Part shown: positions 33,496 to 43,746 of the stretch, one piece after another
How positions within the stretch are numbered: the stretch's first letter is position 1
How the letters are laid out: every line of letters starts with the position of its first letter
Assembly: GCA_041397775.1 (NCBI GenBank)
Contig: JAWKWB010000008.1
Location: forward strand, 248,001-312,000
DNA length: 64,000 bases
Direction: 5' to 3'
Source of the DNA: Ga0077555 sp041397775
GTDB lineage: Bacteria; Pseudomonadota; Alphaproteobacteria; Rhizobiales; Hyphomicrobiaceae
The notes under the pieces: model-generated
Seen by the model: the letters and a program-made list of their open reading frames with translations, nothing else
Databases searched by the model: none
Told to the model about the DNA's origin: nothing
Program-made: the position numbers and the translations under genes

Positions 33496-33822
33496 TTACT
33501 TCTTCTCCGGAATGATCTCGCCCGAGCGCTTGGCGAAGCGAACCTTCTTGCCGTCGGCGAGCGTCTTGAAACCGACGCGGGTCGGCTTGCCGTCCTTGGG
33601 ATCCTCGACCGCCAGGTTCGAGAGCTGGATGGCGGCTTCCTTGGAAATGATGCCGCCTTCCGCTGTCTGGGTCTGGCGCTGGTGACGACGCACCATGTTC
33701 ACGCCACGCACGACAGCGCGGTCTTCCTTCGGACGAACCTCGATCACCTCACCGTGCTTGCCCTTGTCGCGGCCAGCCAGGACGATGACGTGATCGCCTT
33801 TCTTGATCTTCTGCGACGACAT
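33496..33822 (-). CDS. rplX: 50S ribosomal protein L24
   Basis: An assembly initiator protein of the large subunit. The 108 residues start with the KOW motif KIKKGDHVIVLAGRDKGKHGEV and include GVNMVRRHQRQT. Its start codon overlaps the rplN stop (TGATG), so the two are coupled. Confidence 0.97.
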   Translation of the reverse strand: MSSQKIKKGDHVIVLAGRDKGKHGEVIEVRPKEDRAVVRGVNMVRRHQRQTQTAEGGIISKEAAIQLSNLAVEDPKDGKPTRVGFKTLADGKKVRFAKRSGEIIPEKK

Positions 33823-34190
33823 CAGAGCACCTCGGGCGCCAAAGACATGATTTTCACGTGCTTGCGTGCACGCAGCTCGCGCGTAACCGGCCCGAAGATA
33901 CGGGTGCCGACCGGCTCGCCCTGGTTGTTCACCAGAACGGCGGCGTTGCGGTCGAAGCGGATCAGGGAGCCGTCGGCGCGACGCACACCCTTGGCGGTGC
34001 GAACGATCACGGCCTTCATCACCTGGCCCTTCTTCACGCGGCCACGCGGGATCGCCTCCTTCACCGAAACGACGATCGTATCGCCGACGGTCGCGTACTT
34101 ACGCTTGGAGCCGCCCAGAACCTTGATGCACTGAACCCGACGGGCGCCCGAATTGTCGGCAACCTCGAGGTTCGTCTCCATTTGGATCAT
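33822..34190 (-). CDS. rplN: 50S ribosomal protein L14
   Basis: L14 forms part of bridge B8 between subunits. The 122 residues begin MIQMETNLEVADNSGARRVQCIKVLGGS and contain AVIVRTAKGVRRADGSLIRFDRNAAVLVNNQGEPVGTRIFGPVTRELR, nearly the family consensus. A gap of 106 bases with a hairpin separates it from rpsQ, the usual S10/spc boundary. Confidence 0.98.
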   Translation of the reverse strand: MIQMETNLEVADNSGARRVQCIKVLGGSKRKYATVGDTIVVSVKEAIPRGRVKKGQVMKAVIVRTAKGVRRADGSLIRFDRNAAVLVNNQGEPVGTRIFGPVTRELRARKHVKIMSLAPEVL

Positions 34191-34229
34191 CGGTCGATCC
34201 TCGCCTCATCTGCAGAAGCCCGGTGCACG

Positions 34230-34262
34230 GGCCCGATCCCAGTATCGCGAAGCGATCGGGCC
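34230..34262 (-). other. Hairpin at the S10/spc boundary
   Basis: GGCCCGATC (34230-34238) and GATCGGGCC (34254-34262) form a 9-bp stem with a 15-base loop between rpsQ and rplN. There is no T-run downstream on the minus strand, so processing or attenuation by another mechanism is more likely than intrinsic termination. Confidence 0.45.
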
Positions 34263-34296
34263 ATCGGGGCCACCACGCTCCTCATTCAGTCCCGCT

Positions 34297-34533
34297 TCAA
34301 GCGGGCTCTTTCATTACGGCCCAGCGCTTGGAGCGCGAGATCGGCCGGCATTCCTCGATCCACACCTTGTCACCGGTCTTGAACCGGTTCTCTTCGTCGT
34401 GGGCGTGGTACTTCTTCGACCGCCGAACCGTCTTCTTGAACAGCGGGTGGGTGAAGCGACGCTCGACCTCGACCACGACAGTCTTGTCGTTCTTGTCGGA
34501 GACGACGACGCCTTGCAAAATACGCTTTGGCAT
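34297..34533 (-). CDS. rpsQ: 30S ribosomal protein S17
   Basis: A primary 16S rRNA-binding protein. The 78 residues start MPKRILQGVVVSDKNDKTVVVEVERRF and contain KYHAHDEENRFKTGDKVWIEECRPIS, close to consensus. It follows rpmC by 16 bases. Confidence 0.97.
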   Translation of the reverse strand: MPKRILQGVVVSDKNDKTVVVEVERRFTHPLFKKTVRRSKKYHAHDEENRFKTGDKVWIEECRPISRSKRWAVMKEPA

Positions 34534-34549
34534 TTTCGATCAGTGCTCC

Positions 34550-34762
34550 TCAGCCCTTGGCCGCAGCGGCCGCGCCGCGCTTCTGACGCGAGATCGTGAG
34601 GACACGCGCGATATCGCGGCGCACCTCGCGGACCCGGGCCGTGTTCTCGAGCTGTCCAGAGGCCCTCTGGAAGCGCAGGTTGAACTGTTCCTTCTTCAGC
34701 TTGACGAGTTCCTCGTCCAGCTGATCGACCGTCATGGTCTTGAAATTCTCTGCCGTTGCCAT
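34550..34762 (-). CDS. rpmC: 50S ribosomal protein L29
   Basis: L29 sits near the exit tunnel beside L23. The 70 residues form two helices (MTVDQLDEELVKLKKEQFNLRFQRASGQLENTARVREVRRDIARVLTI) plus an Ala-rich tail. The ATG at 34762 adds eight residues ahead of the core and has a plausible ribosome site. Confidence 0.96.
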   Translation of the reverse strand: MATAENFKTMTVDQLDEELVKLKKEQFNLRFQRASGQLENTARVREVRRDIARVLTISRQKRGAAAAAKG

Positions 34763-34778
34763 GGCTACGACCGGCTCC

Positions 34779-35189
34779 CTACAGAATTCGCTTCACGATG
34801 CGGGTCTTGATCGGCAGCTTCGCAGCGCCGAGCTCCAGCGCTTCGCGTGCGATCTGATCCGTCACACCGTCCAGCTCGAACATGATCCGGCCGGGCTTGA
34901 CGCGCGCCACCCAGAGCTCAGGCGAACCCTTGCCCGAACCCATGCGCACTTCGGCCGGCTTCTTCGACACGGGAAGATCCGGGAAGATCCTGATCCACAC
35001 GCGGCCGGCGCGCTTCATGTGGCGCGTGATGGCACGACGGGCGGCCTCGATCTGGCGCGCGGTGAGCCGCTCGGGCTCGACGGCCTTGAGGCCATGCGAA
35101 CCGAACGTCAGCAACGTGCCGCCCTTGGCCGCACCGTGGATGCGACCCTTGAAGGCCTTCCGGAATTTCGTCCGCTTTGGTTGCAGCAT
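34779..35189 (-). CDS. rplP: 50S ribosomal protein L16
   Basis: L16 shapes the A-site of the large subunit. The 136 residues start MLQPKRTKFRKAFKGRIHG and contain ARRAITRHMKRAGRVWIRIFPDLPVSKKPAEVRMGSGKGSPE, the family signature. It follows rpsC by 23 bases. Confidence 0.98.
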   Translation of the reverse strand: MLQPKRTKFRKAFKGRIHGAAKGGTLLTFGSHGLKAVEPERLTARQIEAARRAITRHMKRAGRVWIRIFPDLPVSKKPAEVRMGSGKGSPELWVARVKPGRIMFELDGVTDQIAREALELGAAKLPIKTRIVKRIL

Positions 35190-35212
35190 GGAGCTAAATC
35201 CCTTTCACGGTC

Positions 35213-35974
35213 TCAAGAGCGGTCCTGGCGCGAACCACGGTCACCGCGATCGCCGCGATCACCCCGGTCGCCATCACGACGCGGACGGCCCGGACCGGGC
35301 GCATCCTGCGCCTCGCTGGCGCGGCGCTCGGAGGCCATGGGGTCGTGCTCCATGATCTCGCCCTTGAAGATCCAAACTTTGATGCCGATCGTGCCGTAGG
35401 CCGTCTGCGCGACGCCGTAGCCGAAATCGATGTCGGCGCGCAGCGTGTGCAACGGCACGCGACCTTCACGATACCACTCGAGGCGTGCGATCTCGGCGCC
35501 GCCGAGGCGGCCCGACACGTTGATACGGATGCCGAGAGCACCAAGGCGCAGAGCCGACTGCACGGCGCGCTTCATGGCGCGACGGAAGGCGACGCGGCGC
35601 TCGAGCTGCTGGGCGATCGTCTCGGCTACCAGCGTGGCGTCGATCTCGGGCTTGCGAACCTCGACGATGTTGAGGTGCACTTCCGACGACGTCAGCTTGG
35701 CCAGCTCGCTGCGCAGCTTCTCGATGTCGGCGCCCTTCTTGCCGATCAGGATGCCGGGGCGGGCAGAGTGAACGGTCACCCGGCACTTGCGGTGCGGACG
35801 CTCGATCACGACCTTGGCGATGCCGGCCTGGCGCTGCTGCGCCATGATGTGCCGGCGGATCGCCATGTCCTCATGCAGGAGCTTGCCGTAGTCCGAGCGG
35901 CCGGCGAACCAGCGGCTGTCCCACGTGCGGTTGATGCCGAGGCGAAGCCCGACAGGGTTTACTTTGTGGCCCAT
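35213..35974 (-). CDS. rpsC: 30S ribosomal protein S3 with repetitive acidic-basic tail
   Basis: S3 guards mRNA entry and has helicase activity with S4 and S5. Of its 253 residues, the first 215 are standard (MGHKVNPVGLRLGINRTWDSRW; KH motif GILIGKKGADIEKLR; IARLEWYREGRVPLHTLRADIDFG). The last 35 are a low-complexity tail ending with the tripeptide Gly-Asp-Arg in series (about bases 35220-35285). Alphaproteobacterial S3 tails vary, so this is probably lineage-specific rather than an error. The start overlaps the rplV stop by one base. Confidence 0.97.
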   Translation of the reverse strand: MGHKVNPVGLRLGINRTWDSRWFAGRSDYGKLLHEDMAIRRHIMAQQRQAGIAKVVIERPHRKCRVTVHSARPGILIGKKGADIEKLRSELAKLTSSEVHLNIVEVRKPEIDATLVAETIAQQLERRVAFRRAMKRAVQSALRLGALGIRINVSGRLGGAEIARLEWYREGRVPLHTLRADIDFGYGVAQTAYGTIGIKVWIFKGEIMEHDPMASERRASEAQDAPGPGRPRRDGDRGDRGDRGDRGSRQDRS

Positions 35975-36381
35975 CAGTTCTGCTCCTCTGCCGCCGCCTC
36001 GTCCGCCTTGGCGGCAACTTCGCGCACGATGACCGTGATCTCGGAGAACGGCTTCAGCACCCGGGCGCCGCGACCGCGGCCGCGGGCATGGAAGCGCTTC
36101 ATCACCATGTTCTTGCCGACCCACGCCTCGGCAACGATCAGGTCGTTGACGTCGAGGCCGTGATTGTTTTCCGCGTTCGCGACCGCGCTCATGACGCACT
36201 TGCGCACGTCACCGGCGATCCGCTTGCGCGAGAACTCGAGCTCGGCGATGGCCTGGTCGACCTTCTTGCCGCGGATCAACTGCGCCACGAGATTGAGCTT
36301 CTGCGGCGAGATGCGCAGATTGCGGGTGACCGCCTTCGCCTCGTTCTCAGCCTGGCGCCGTTCGTTCTTTTCCTTGCCCAT
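35974..36381 (-). CDS. rplV: 50S ribosomal protein L22
   Basis: L22 lines the exit tunnel. The 135 residues carry the usual core LRISPQKLNLVAQLIRGKKVDQAIAEL and FHARGRGRGARVLKPFSEITVIV, with an acidic tail. The ATG at 36381 (MGKEKNERRQ) is chosen because it sits one base after rpsS; an ATG 14 codons upstream lies inside rpsS. Confidence 0.97.
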   Translation of the reverse strand: MGKEKNERRQAENEAKAVTRNLRISPQKLNLVAQLIRGKKVDQAIAELEFSRKRIAGDVRKCVMSAVANAENNHGLDVNDLIVAEAWVGKNMVMKRFHARGRGRGARVLKPFSEITVIVREVAAKADEAAAEEQN

Positions 36382-36382
36382 C

Positions 36383-36664
36383 TTACTTTCCCCTCGCGGC
36401 CTTCTTGTCGCCGCTGTGGCCATGGAACGCGCGCGTCGGCGCGAACTCGCCGAACTTGTGGCCGACCATGTCCTCGCTCACGGAGACGGGGATGTGCTTG
36501 TGACCGTTGTAGACGCCGAACGTCATGCCGACGAACTGCGGCAGGATGGTCGACCGGCGCGACCAGATCCGGATGATCTCGTTACGTCCAGACGCCCTGA
36601 CCTTCTCCGCCTTTCGCAAGACGTAGCCGTCGACGAACGGACCTTTCCAAACCGAGCGTGCCAT
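36383..36664 (-). CDS. rpsS: 30S ribosomal protein S19
   Basis: S19 forms part of the small-subunit head with S13. The 93 residues start MARSVWKGPFVDGYVLRKAEK and contain GMTFGVYNGHKHIPVSVSEDMVGHKFGEFAPTR, nearly universal. It lies 27 bases after rplB. Confidence 0.98.
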   Translation of the reverse strand: MARSVWKGPFVDGYVLRKAEKVRASGRNEIIRIWSRRSTILPQFVGMTFGVYNGHKHIPVSVSEDMVGHKFGEFAPTRAFHGHSGDKKAARGK

Positions 36665-36691
36665 TCTCTTGCTCCCTCAGCGTCCGCTGAC

Positions 36692-37510
36692 TTAGGCCTT
36701 CGTACGCGAGCGGACGATGTACTTGTCCGTCGCCTTGTTCTTACGGGTCTTGTAACCCTTGGTCGGCTTGCCCCAGGGCGTCGCCCAGTGCTTGCCACCC
36801 TTCGTACGGCCACCGTTGGGGTGGTCGACCGGGTTCATCATCACCGAGCGGACCGTCGGGCGGGTGCCCTTCCAGCGCGTGCGACCGGCCTTGCCGCCCG
36901 ACACGTTGGTGTGGTCCGGGTTCGACACCGCGCCGACGCTGGCCATGCAATCCTGACGAACCTGGCGGGTCTCGCCGGAGCTCAGCTTCAGGATCGCCCA
37001 GCCGCTGTCGCGGCCGACGAGCTGGGCGTAGGTGCCAGCGGAGCGGGCCATCTGGCCGCCGCGGCCCGGCTTCAGCTCGACGTTGTGGACGATGGTGCCG
37101 ATCGGCATGGCCGACAGCGGCATCGCGTTGCCCGGCTTCACGTCGACCTTGGCGCCCGAGACGACCTTGTCACCGACAGCCAGGCGCTGCGGCGCCAGGA
37201 TGTAGGACTGCTTGCCATCCTCGTACTTGATCAGCGCGATGAAGGCGGTGCGGTTCGGATCGTACTCCAGGCGCTCGACGACGGCCGGAACGTCGGCCTT
37301 GCGACGACGGAAATCGACGAGGCGATAGGACTGCTTATGACCGCCACCGATGTGGCGCATCGTGATGCGGCCGTGATGGTTACGACCACCGGTCTTCGAC
37401 TTGCCCTCGACGAGCATCTTGACCGGGCCGCCCTTCCACAGGTGGCTGCGGTCGACGATCACGAGCTGACGCAGGCCGGGCGAGGTCGGACGGAATGTCT
37501 TGAGTGCCAT
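36692..37510 (-). CDS. rplB: 50S ribosomal protein L2
   Basis: L2 is needed for subunit association and peptidyl-transferase activity. The 272 residues start MALKTFRPTSPGLRQLV; the signature MNPVDHPNGGRTKGGKHWATPWGKPTKG and the essential His in that region are present. It follows rplW by 13 bases. Confidence 0.98.
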   Translation of the reverse strand: MALKTFRPTSPGLRQLVIVDRSHLWKGGPVKMLVEGKSKTGGRNHHGRITMRHIGGGHKQSYRLVDFRRRKADVPAVVERLEYDPNRTAFIALIKYEDGKQSYILAPQRLAVGDKVVSGAKVDVKPGNAMPLSAMPIGTIVHNVELKPGRGGQMARSAGTYAQLVGRDSGWAILKLSSGETRQVRQDCMASVGAVSNPDHTNVSGGKAGRTRWKGTRPTVRSVMMNPVDHPNGGRTKGGKHWATPWGKPTKGYKTRKNKATDKYIVRSRTKA

Positions 37511-37523
37511 GACTTACGATCTC

Positions 37524-37820
37524 CTAGACGCCCGTCGTCACGTCGATGGAATGGCCTTCCTCGAGCGTCACGAACGCCTTCTTGACATCGCTCTGACGAG
37601 AGATGATGCCGCGGAAGGCTTTCAGCTTGCCCTTGCGGACCAGCGTGTTCACAGCCTTCACCTTGACGTTGAAGAGCTGCTCCACGGCCTGCTTGATCTC
37701 AGGCTTGGTCGCGTTGCGGGCCACATTGAAGATGACCTGGTTGGCCTCGGAGGTCAGCGTCGCCTTCTCCGTGATCACGGGAGAGCGGATGATGTCGTAG
37801 GCCTTGAGCTGTTTGGTCAT
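37524..37820 (-). CDS. rplW: 50S ribosomal protein L23
   Basis: L23 docks trigger factor and SRP at the exit tunnel. The 98 residues include RSPVITEKATLTSEANQVIFNVARNATKPEIKQAVEQLFNVKVKAVNTL. Its start overlaps the rplD stop by four bases (ATGA), typical coupling in the S10 group. Confidence 0.98.
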   Translation of the reverse strand: MTKQLKAYDIIRSPVITEKATLTSEANQVIFNVARNATKPEIKQAVEQLFNVKVKAVNTLVRKGKLKAFRGIISRQSDVKKAFVTLEEGHSIDVTTGV

Positions 37821-38437
37821 TTGAACCGCTCCTCCAGCGCCGTAACAGCCGCCTTCGTCAGGACGAGCTTCTTGCGGCGCAAGATGTCGTACACGTTGAT
37901 GCCCTCGACCGGCAGAACGTCGATGTTGGGGATGTTCCGCGCCGCCCGCGCGAAGCCCACATCCAGGTTGCTGCCGTCGATGAAGAGCGCGTTGACCAGA
38001 CCGAGCTTGTCGAAGCGCGCTTTCAGCGCCTTCGTCTTGCCCTCGGGGGCCTCCGCCTTCTCCAGAACGACCAGCTCGCCGGCCTTGGCCTTCGTCGAAA
38101 GGGCGTGGCGCCGAGCCAGCGCGCGCACCTTCTTGGGCAGGTCGATGGCGTGGCTGCGGGGCTTGGGTCCGAAGGCCTTGCCGCCGCCGCGGAACTGCGG
38201 CGCCGACTTGTCGCCGTGACGGGCGCCGCCGCTGCCCTTCTGCTTGACGAACTTCTTGCCCGTGACCGTCACTTCGGAACGATCCTGGGCATGATGCGTG
38301 CCCGCCATGCGCTTGAGCTGCTGCCAGCGCACCATGCGGTGGATGAGGTCCGGCCGCGGCTCGAGATTGAAGATCGTGTCATTCAACTCGACCGAGCCGG
38401 CAGCGGTCGCATCGAGCGTCGTTACCTCGGCGCGCAT
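37817..38437 (-). CDS. rplD: 50S ribosomal protein L4
   Basis: L4 contributes to the exit tunnel and, in enteric bacteria, represses the S10 operon. The 206 residues include the loop QKGSGGARHGDKSAPQFRGGGKAFGPKPRSH, characteristic of L4. Its start codon overlaps the last base of the rplC stop. I see no obvious L4-responsive leader upstream of rpsJ. Confidence 0.97.
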   Translation of the reverse strand: MRAEVTTLDATAAGSVELNDTIFNLEPRPDLIHRMVRWQQLKRMAGTHHAQDRSEVTVTGKKFVKQKGSGGARHGDKSAPQFRGGGKAFGPKPRSHAIDLPKKVRALARRHALSTKAKAGELVVLEKAEAPEGKTKALKARFDKLGLVNALFIDGSNLDVGFARAARNIPNIDVLPVEGINVYDILRRKKLVLTKAAVTALEERFK

Positions 38438-39150
38438 CAGCCTTGCTCCTTGCTCTCAGTGGCGGCGACGGGCGCGGCCTTGCGGAAGGCGCCGGGCTTG
38501 GGGACGTCGGTCGGCAGCGGCCGCTTGACAGCGTCGCGCACGAGCACCCAACCGCCCTTCACACCGGGAACCGCACCGCGGACCAGAACCAGGCCACGAT
38601 CGACATCCGTGCCAACCACTTCGAGGTTCTGCGTGGTAACACGCTCCGAACCCATGTGGCCGGCCATCTTCTTGCCCTTGAACACCTTGCCGGGGTCCTG
38701 GCGCTGACCGGTCGAACCGTGGCTGCGGTGGCTGACGGAGACGCCGTGCGTCGCGCGCAGACCGCCGAAGTTCCAACGCTTCATCGGGCCCTGGAAGCCC
38801 TTGCCCTGGTTCGTGCCCGTGACGTCGACGAGCTGCCCCTTCACGAAGTGGTCGGCCGTGATGACCGCCCCGACCTCGATCAGGTTCTCCGGGCTGACCC
38901 GGAATTCGACGAGCTTGCGCTTCGGCTCGACGTTCACCTTGGCAAAGCTCTCACGCTCAGCCTTGGTGACGCGCGACGGCTTGCGCTGGCCGGCACCGAG
39001 CTGCAGAGCGGTATAACCGTTCTTCTCGCCCGTGCGGTGAGCAAGGACCTGCACGTTATCGAGCTTCAGGACGGTGACGGGCACATGCTCGCCAGCCTCC
39101 GTGAAGATCCGCGTCATGCCGATCTTTTGTGCGATCACTCCGGAACGCAT
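38437..39150 (-). CDS. rplC: 50S ribosomal protein L3
   Basis: An early-assembly protein reaching into the peptidyl-transferase centre. With the ATG at 39150 the product is 237 residues starting MRSGVIAQKIGMTRIF, the family consensus; GGAAAGG lies ten bases ahead. Two more in-frame ATGs upstream (39159, 39171) are too close to that site or lack conservation. MKRWNFGG and SHGSTGQRQDPGKVFKGKKMAGH mark the extended loop. Confidence 0.97.
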   Translation of the reverse strand: MRSGVIAQKIGMTRIFTEAGEHVPVTVLKLDNVQVLAHRTGEKNGYTALQLGAGQRKPSRVTKAERESFAKVNVEPKRKLVEFRVSPENLIEVGAVITADHFVKGQLVDVTGTNQGKGFQGPMKRWNFGGLRATHGVSVSHRSHGSTGQRQDPGKVFKGKKMAGHMGSERVTTQNLEVVGTDVDRGLVLVRGAVPGVKGGWVLVRDAVKRPLPTDVPKPGAFRKAAPVAATESKEQG

Positions 39151-39230
39151 GCCGTGCATTCCTTTCCTCAATCTCGAGCTTGTGCCAGTCGTGCCATGCG
39201 AGGCGCGACGTCACGTGCCCAGCGCGAATC

Positions 39231-39539
39231 TCAAAGCTTGATTTCGACGTCCACACCCGCGGCCAGGTCGAGCTTCATCAGAGCATCGACGGTCTGGGGC
39301 GTGGGGTCCACGATGTCCAGGAGGCGCTTGTGCGTGCGCATCTCGAACTGTTCGCGGCTCTTCTTGTCGATATGCGGCGACCGGTTGACCGTGAACCGCT
39401 CGATACGCGTCGGCAGCGGGATGGGACCCCGAACCTCAGCGCCGGTACGCTTTGCCGTGTTCACGATCTCACGCGTCGACGCATCGAGAACACGATGATC
39501 GAACGCTTTCAACCGGATCCGGATATTCTGTCCGTTCAT
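39231..39539 (-). CDS. rpsJ: 30S ribosomal protein S10
   Basis: S10 is also the NusE antitermination factor. The 102 residues run MNGQNIRIRLKAFDHRVLDAS to VDVEIKL with the family signature AEVRGPIPLPTRIERFTVNRSPHIDKKSREQFEMRTH. It opens the S10 group, 90 bases after tuf; a short hairpin (39586-39606) lies in the gap. Confidence 0.98.
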   Translation of the reverse strand: MNGQNIRIRLKAFDHRVLDASTREIVNTAKRTGAEVRGPIPLPTRIERFTVNRSPHIDKKSREQFEMRTHKRLLDIVDPTPQTVDALMKLDLAAGVDVEIKL

Positions 39540-39585
39540 GGGTGAATTCCCAGCTCGTGCAACAGTCTACCACTCGGGAATGGCG

Positions 39586-39606
39586 CAAGCGCCGGGACGG
39601 CGCTTG
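39586..39606 (-). other. Hairpin between tuf and rpsJ
   Basis: CAAGCGCCG and CGGCGCTTG form a perfect 9-bp stem with a 3-base loop, 24 bases past the tuf stop. No T-run follows on the minus strand. It may mark processing between the str-type and S10-type segments. Confidence 0.45.
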
Positions 39607-39629
39607 GCCACGAGGCCTGCAGGAGGCCC

Positions 39630-40838
39630 TTACTCGACGATTCGCGTTACGACGCCGGCGCCGACGGTGCGTCCGCCTTCACGGATGGCGAAGCGAACCT
39701 TCTCCTCCATGGCGATCGGCTGGATCAGCTCCACCGCGAACTCCGCGTTGTCGCCCGGCATCACCATCTCCGTGCCTTCCTTCAGCGTCACGACGCCCGT
39801 GACGTCGGTCGTGCGGAAGTAGAACTGCGGGCGATAGTTGTTGAAGAACGGCGTGTGGCGCCCACCCTCGTCCTTCGTCAGGATGTAGGCCTCGGCCATG
39901 AACTTCTTGTGCGGCTTCACAGAGCCCGGCTTGCACAGAACCTGGCCGCGCTCGACCGATTCCTTGTCGATGCCGCGCAGCAGGCAGCCCACGTTGTCGC
40001 CGGCCTCGCCAGAGTCCAGCAGCTTGCGGAACATCTCCACGCCCGTCACCGTCGTCTTCATCGTGTCGCGCAGGCCCACGATCTCGGCTTCCTCGCCGAC
40101 CTTGATGCGGCCACGCTCGATGCGGCCCGTCACAACCGTGCCGCGGCCCGAGATCGAGAACACGTCTTCGATCGGCATCAGGAACGGCTGGTCCACCGGA
40201 CGCTCGGGGAGCGGGATGTACGTGTCGAGCGCGTCGTAGAGCTTCACGATCGCCTCGTCCGCAAGCGGGCCCTTCTCACCGTTCAGGGCCTTGATCGCAG
40301 CGCCGCGGATCACCGGAACGTCGTCGCCGGGGAACTGGTACTGCTTCAGCAGCTCGCGAACCTCGAGCTCGACCAGGTCCAGCAGCTCTTCGTCGTCGAC
40401 CACATCGCACTTGTTCAGGAACACCACGATGTAGGGAACGCCGACCTGGCGCGCCAGAAGGATGTGCTCGCGCGTCTGCGGCATCGGCCCGTCGACAGCC
40501 GAAACGACCAGGATCGCACCGTCCATCTGCGCAGCGCCCGTGATCATGTTCTTCACGTAGTCAGCGTGGCCCGGGCAGTCCACGTGCGCGTAGTGACGGT
40601 TCTCCGTCGCGTACTCGACGTGGCTCGTCGCGATCGTCAGGATCTTCGTCGGGTCGCGACGGCCCTGGCTCTCAGATGCCTTCGCGACTTCGTCGTACGC
40701 GATCGCAGTCTTCGTCCAGCCACGGTCAGCCGAAACCTTCGTCAGCGCAGCCGTAAGTGTCGTCTTGCCATGATCGACGTGACCGATCGTGCCAACGTTG
40801 CAGTGAGGCTTGTTACGCTCGAATTTCTCTTTCGCCAT
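39630..40838 (-). CDS. tuf: Elongation factor Tu with atypical switch I
   Basis: EF-Tu carries aminoacyl-tRNA to the ribosome as a GTPase. The 402 residues have GHVDHGKT (P-loop), DCPGHADYVKNM (switch II, with the catalytic His), NKCD and domains II and III. The region before and in switch I is unusual: where most bacteria have APEEKARGITI, this protein reads ASESQGRRDPTKILTIA, about six residues longer from the preceding helix. The magnesium-binding Thr is kept (Thr 68 in ILTIA). It lies 148 bases after fusA; no second copy is in the window. Confidence 0.97.
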   Translation of the reverse strand: MAKEKFERNKPHCNVGTIGHVDHGKTTLTAALTKVSADRGWTKTAIAYDEVAKASESQGRRDPTKILTIATSHVEYATENRHYAHVDCPGHADYVKNMITGAAQMDGAILVVSAVDGPMPQTREHILLARQVGVPYIVVFLNKCDVVDDEELLDLVELEVRELLKQYQFPGDDVPVIRGAAIKALNGEKGPLADEAIVKLYDALDTYIPLPERPVDQPFLMPIEDVFSISGRGTVVTGRIERGRIKVGEEAEIVGLRDTMKTTVTGVEMFRKLLDSGEAGDNVGCLLRGIDKESVERGQVLCKPGSVKPHKKFMAEAYILTKDEGGRHTPFFNNYRPQFYFRTTDVTGVVTLKEGTEMVMPGDNAEFAVELIQPIAMEEKVRFAIREGGRTVGAGVVTRIVE

Positions 40839-40986
40839 GGTCGGCTCTCCTTAGTCTCGACTTTATCTCTCCGGTGGGTCGCCAGGTCCGTCCCCGGCAC
40901 CTCACCGCCTGCAACCATTCAATTCCGCGTGTCGCTCGCCGCCATGGCCACCCAGGCCTCGGTCAGCGGGCGTCACGCCGCTCGTC

Positions 40987-43077
<2,091 letters not shown>

Positions 43078-43144
43078 TGGACTGCCTCGATCGTCTCTCT
43101 AGTGCGCGCCGGTCCGCCCTTGCATCAGGCGGCCGCGCGTCAGG

Positions 43145-43615
43145 TTACCAGCGGTAGTGCGAGAACGCGCGGTTGGCCTCGGCCATCTTGTGCGTGTCTT
43201 CGCGCTTCTTGACGGCCGTGCCGCGGTTGTTCGCCGCGTCGAGGAGCTCGGCGGAAAGCCGCTCCTCCATCGTGTTCTCGTTGCGCGCACGGGCGGCGGA
43301 AATGATCCAGCGGATCGCCAGGGCCTGACGACGCTCGCTGCGCACTTCGACCGGCACCTGGTACGTCGCACCACCGACGCGGCGCGAGCGAACCTCGACA
43401 GCCGGCATCACGTTCTCGAGCGCCTGATGGAACAGCGGCAGCGGGTCCGCCTTGGCGCGCGTCTGGATGCGATCGAAAGCGCCATATACGATGCCTTCGG
43501 CGGTCGACTTCTTGCCCTCTTTCATGATCGAGTTCATGAACTTGGACACGACGAGGTCGCCGAACTTCGGATCGGGATTGATCTCCCGCTTCTCAGCGCT
43601 ATGCCGACGCGACAT
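43145..43615 (-). CDS. rpsG: 30S ribosomal protein S7
   Basis: S7 nucleates the 30S head and is the translational repressor of the str operon in Escherichia coli. The 156 residues begin MSRRHSAEKREINPDPKFGD and contain KFMNSIMKEGKKSTAEGIVYGAFD and the C-terminal KREDTHKMAEANRAFSHYRW. A 131-base gap containing a large hairpin separates it from rpsL. Confidence 0.98.
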   Translation of the reverse strand: MSRRHSAEKREINPDPKFGDLVVSKFMNSIMKEGKKSTAEGIVYGAFDRIQTRAKADPLPLFHQALENVMPAVEVRSRRVGGATYQVPVEVRSERRQALAIRWIISAARARNENTMEERLSAELLDAANNRGTAVKKREDTHKMAEANRAFSHYRW

Positions 43616-43688
43616 GGCGAATTTCCTTCTCGGTCGCTTTTAGTCTCGGTTGCATGACCGCCCGCTGCGAACTTCCCGCAAAAGGCGT

Positions 43689-43740
43689 CGGCCCCGACCT
43701 CGCATTCCCGGGACTTCCCAGGTCCATGCGAGCGGGGCCG
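43689..43740 (-). promoter_or_regulatory. Large hairpin in the rpsL-rpsG intercistronic region
   Basis: CGGCCCCG (43689-43696) pairs with CGGGGCCG (43733-43740), and after a two-base bulge CTCGCAT (43699-43705) pairs with ATGCGAG (43726-43732): 15 base pairs enclosing a 20-base GC-rich top that can fold further. It sits just after the rpsL stop, the place where S7 binds its own messenger in Escherichia coli. S7 control here is an inference from position. Confidence 0.5.
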
Positions 43741-43746
43741 GCTGAA

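Noticed and set aside
36759..36956. Plus-strand ORFs antisense to ribosomal genes
   Set aside because: They are mirror images of conserved coding sequence in a high-GC genome, with no ribosome sites or conservation.
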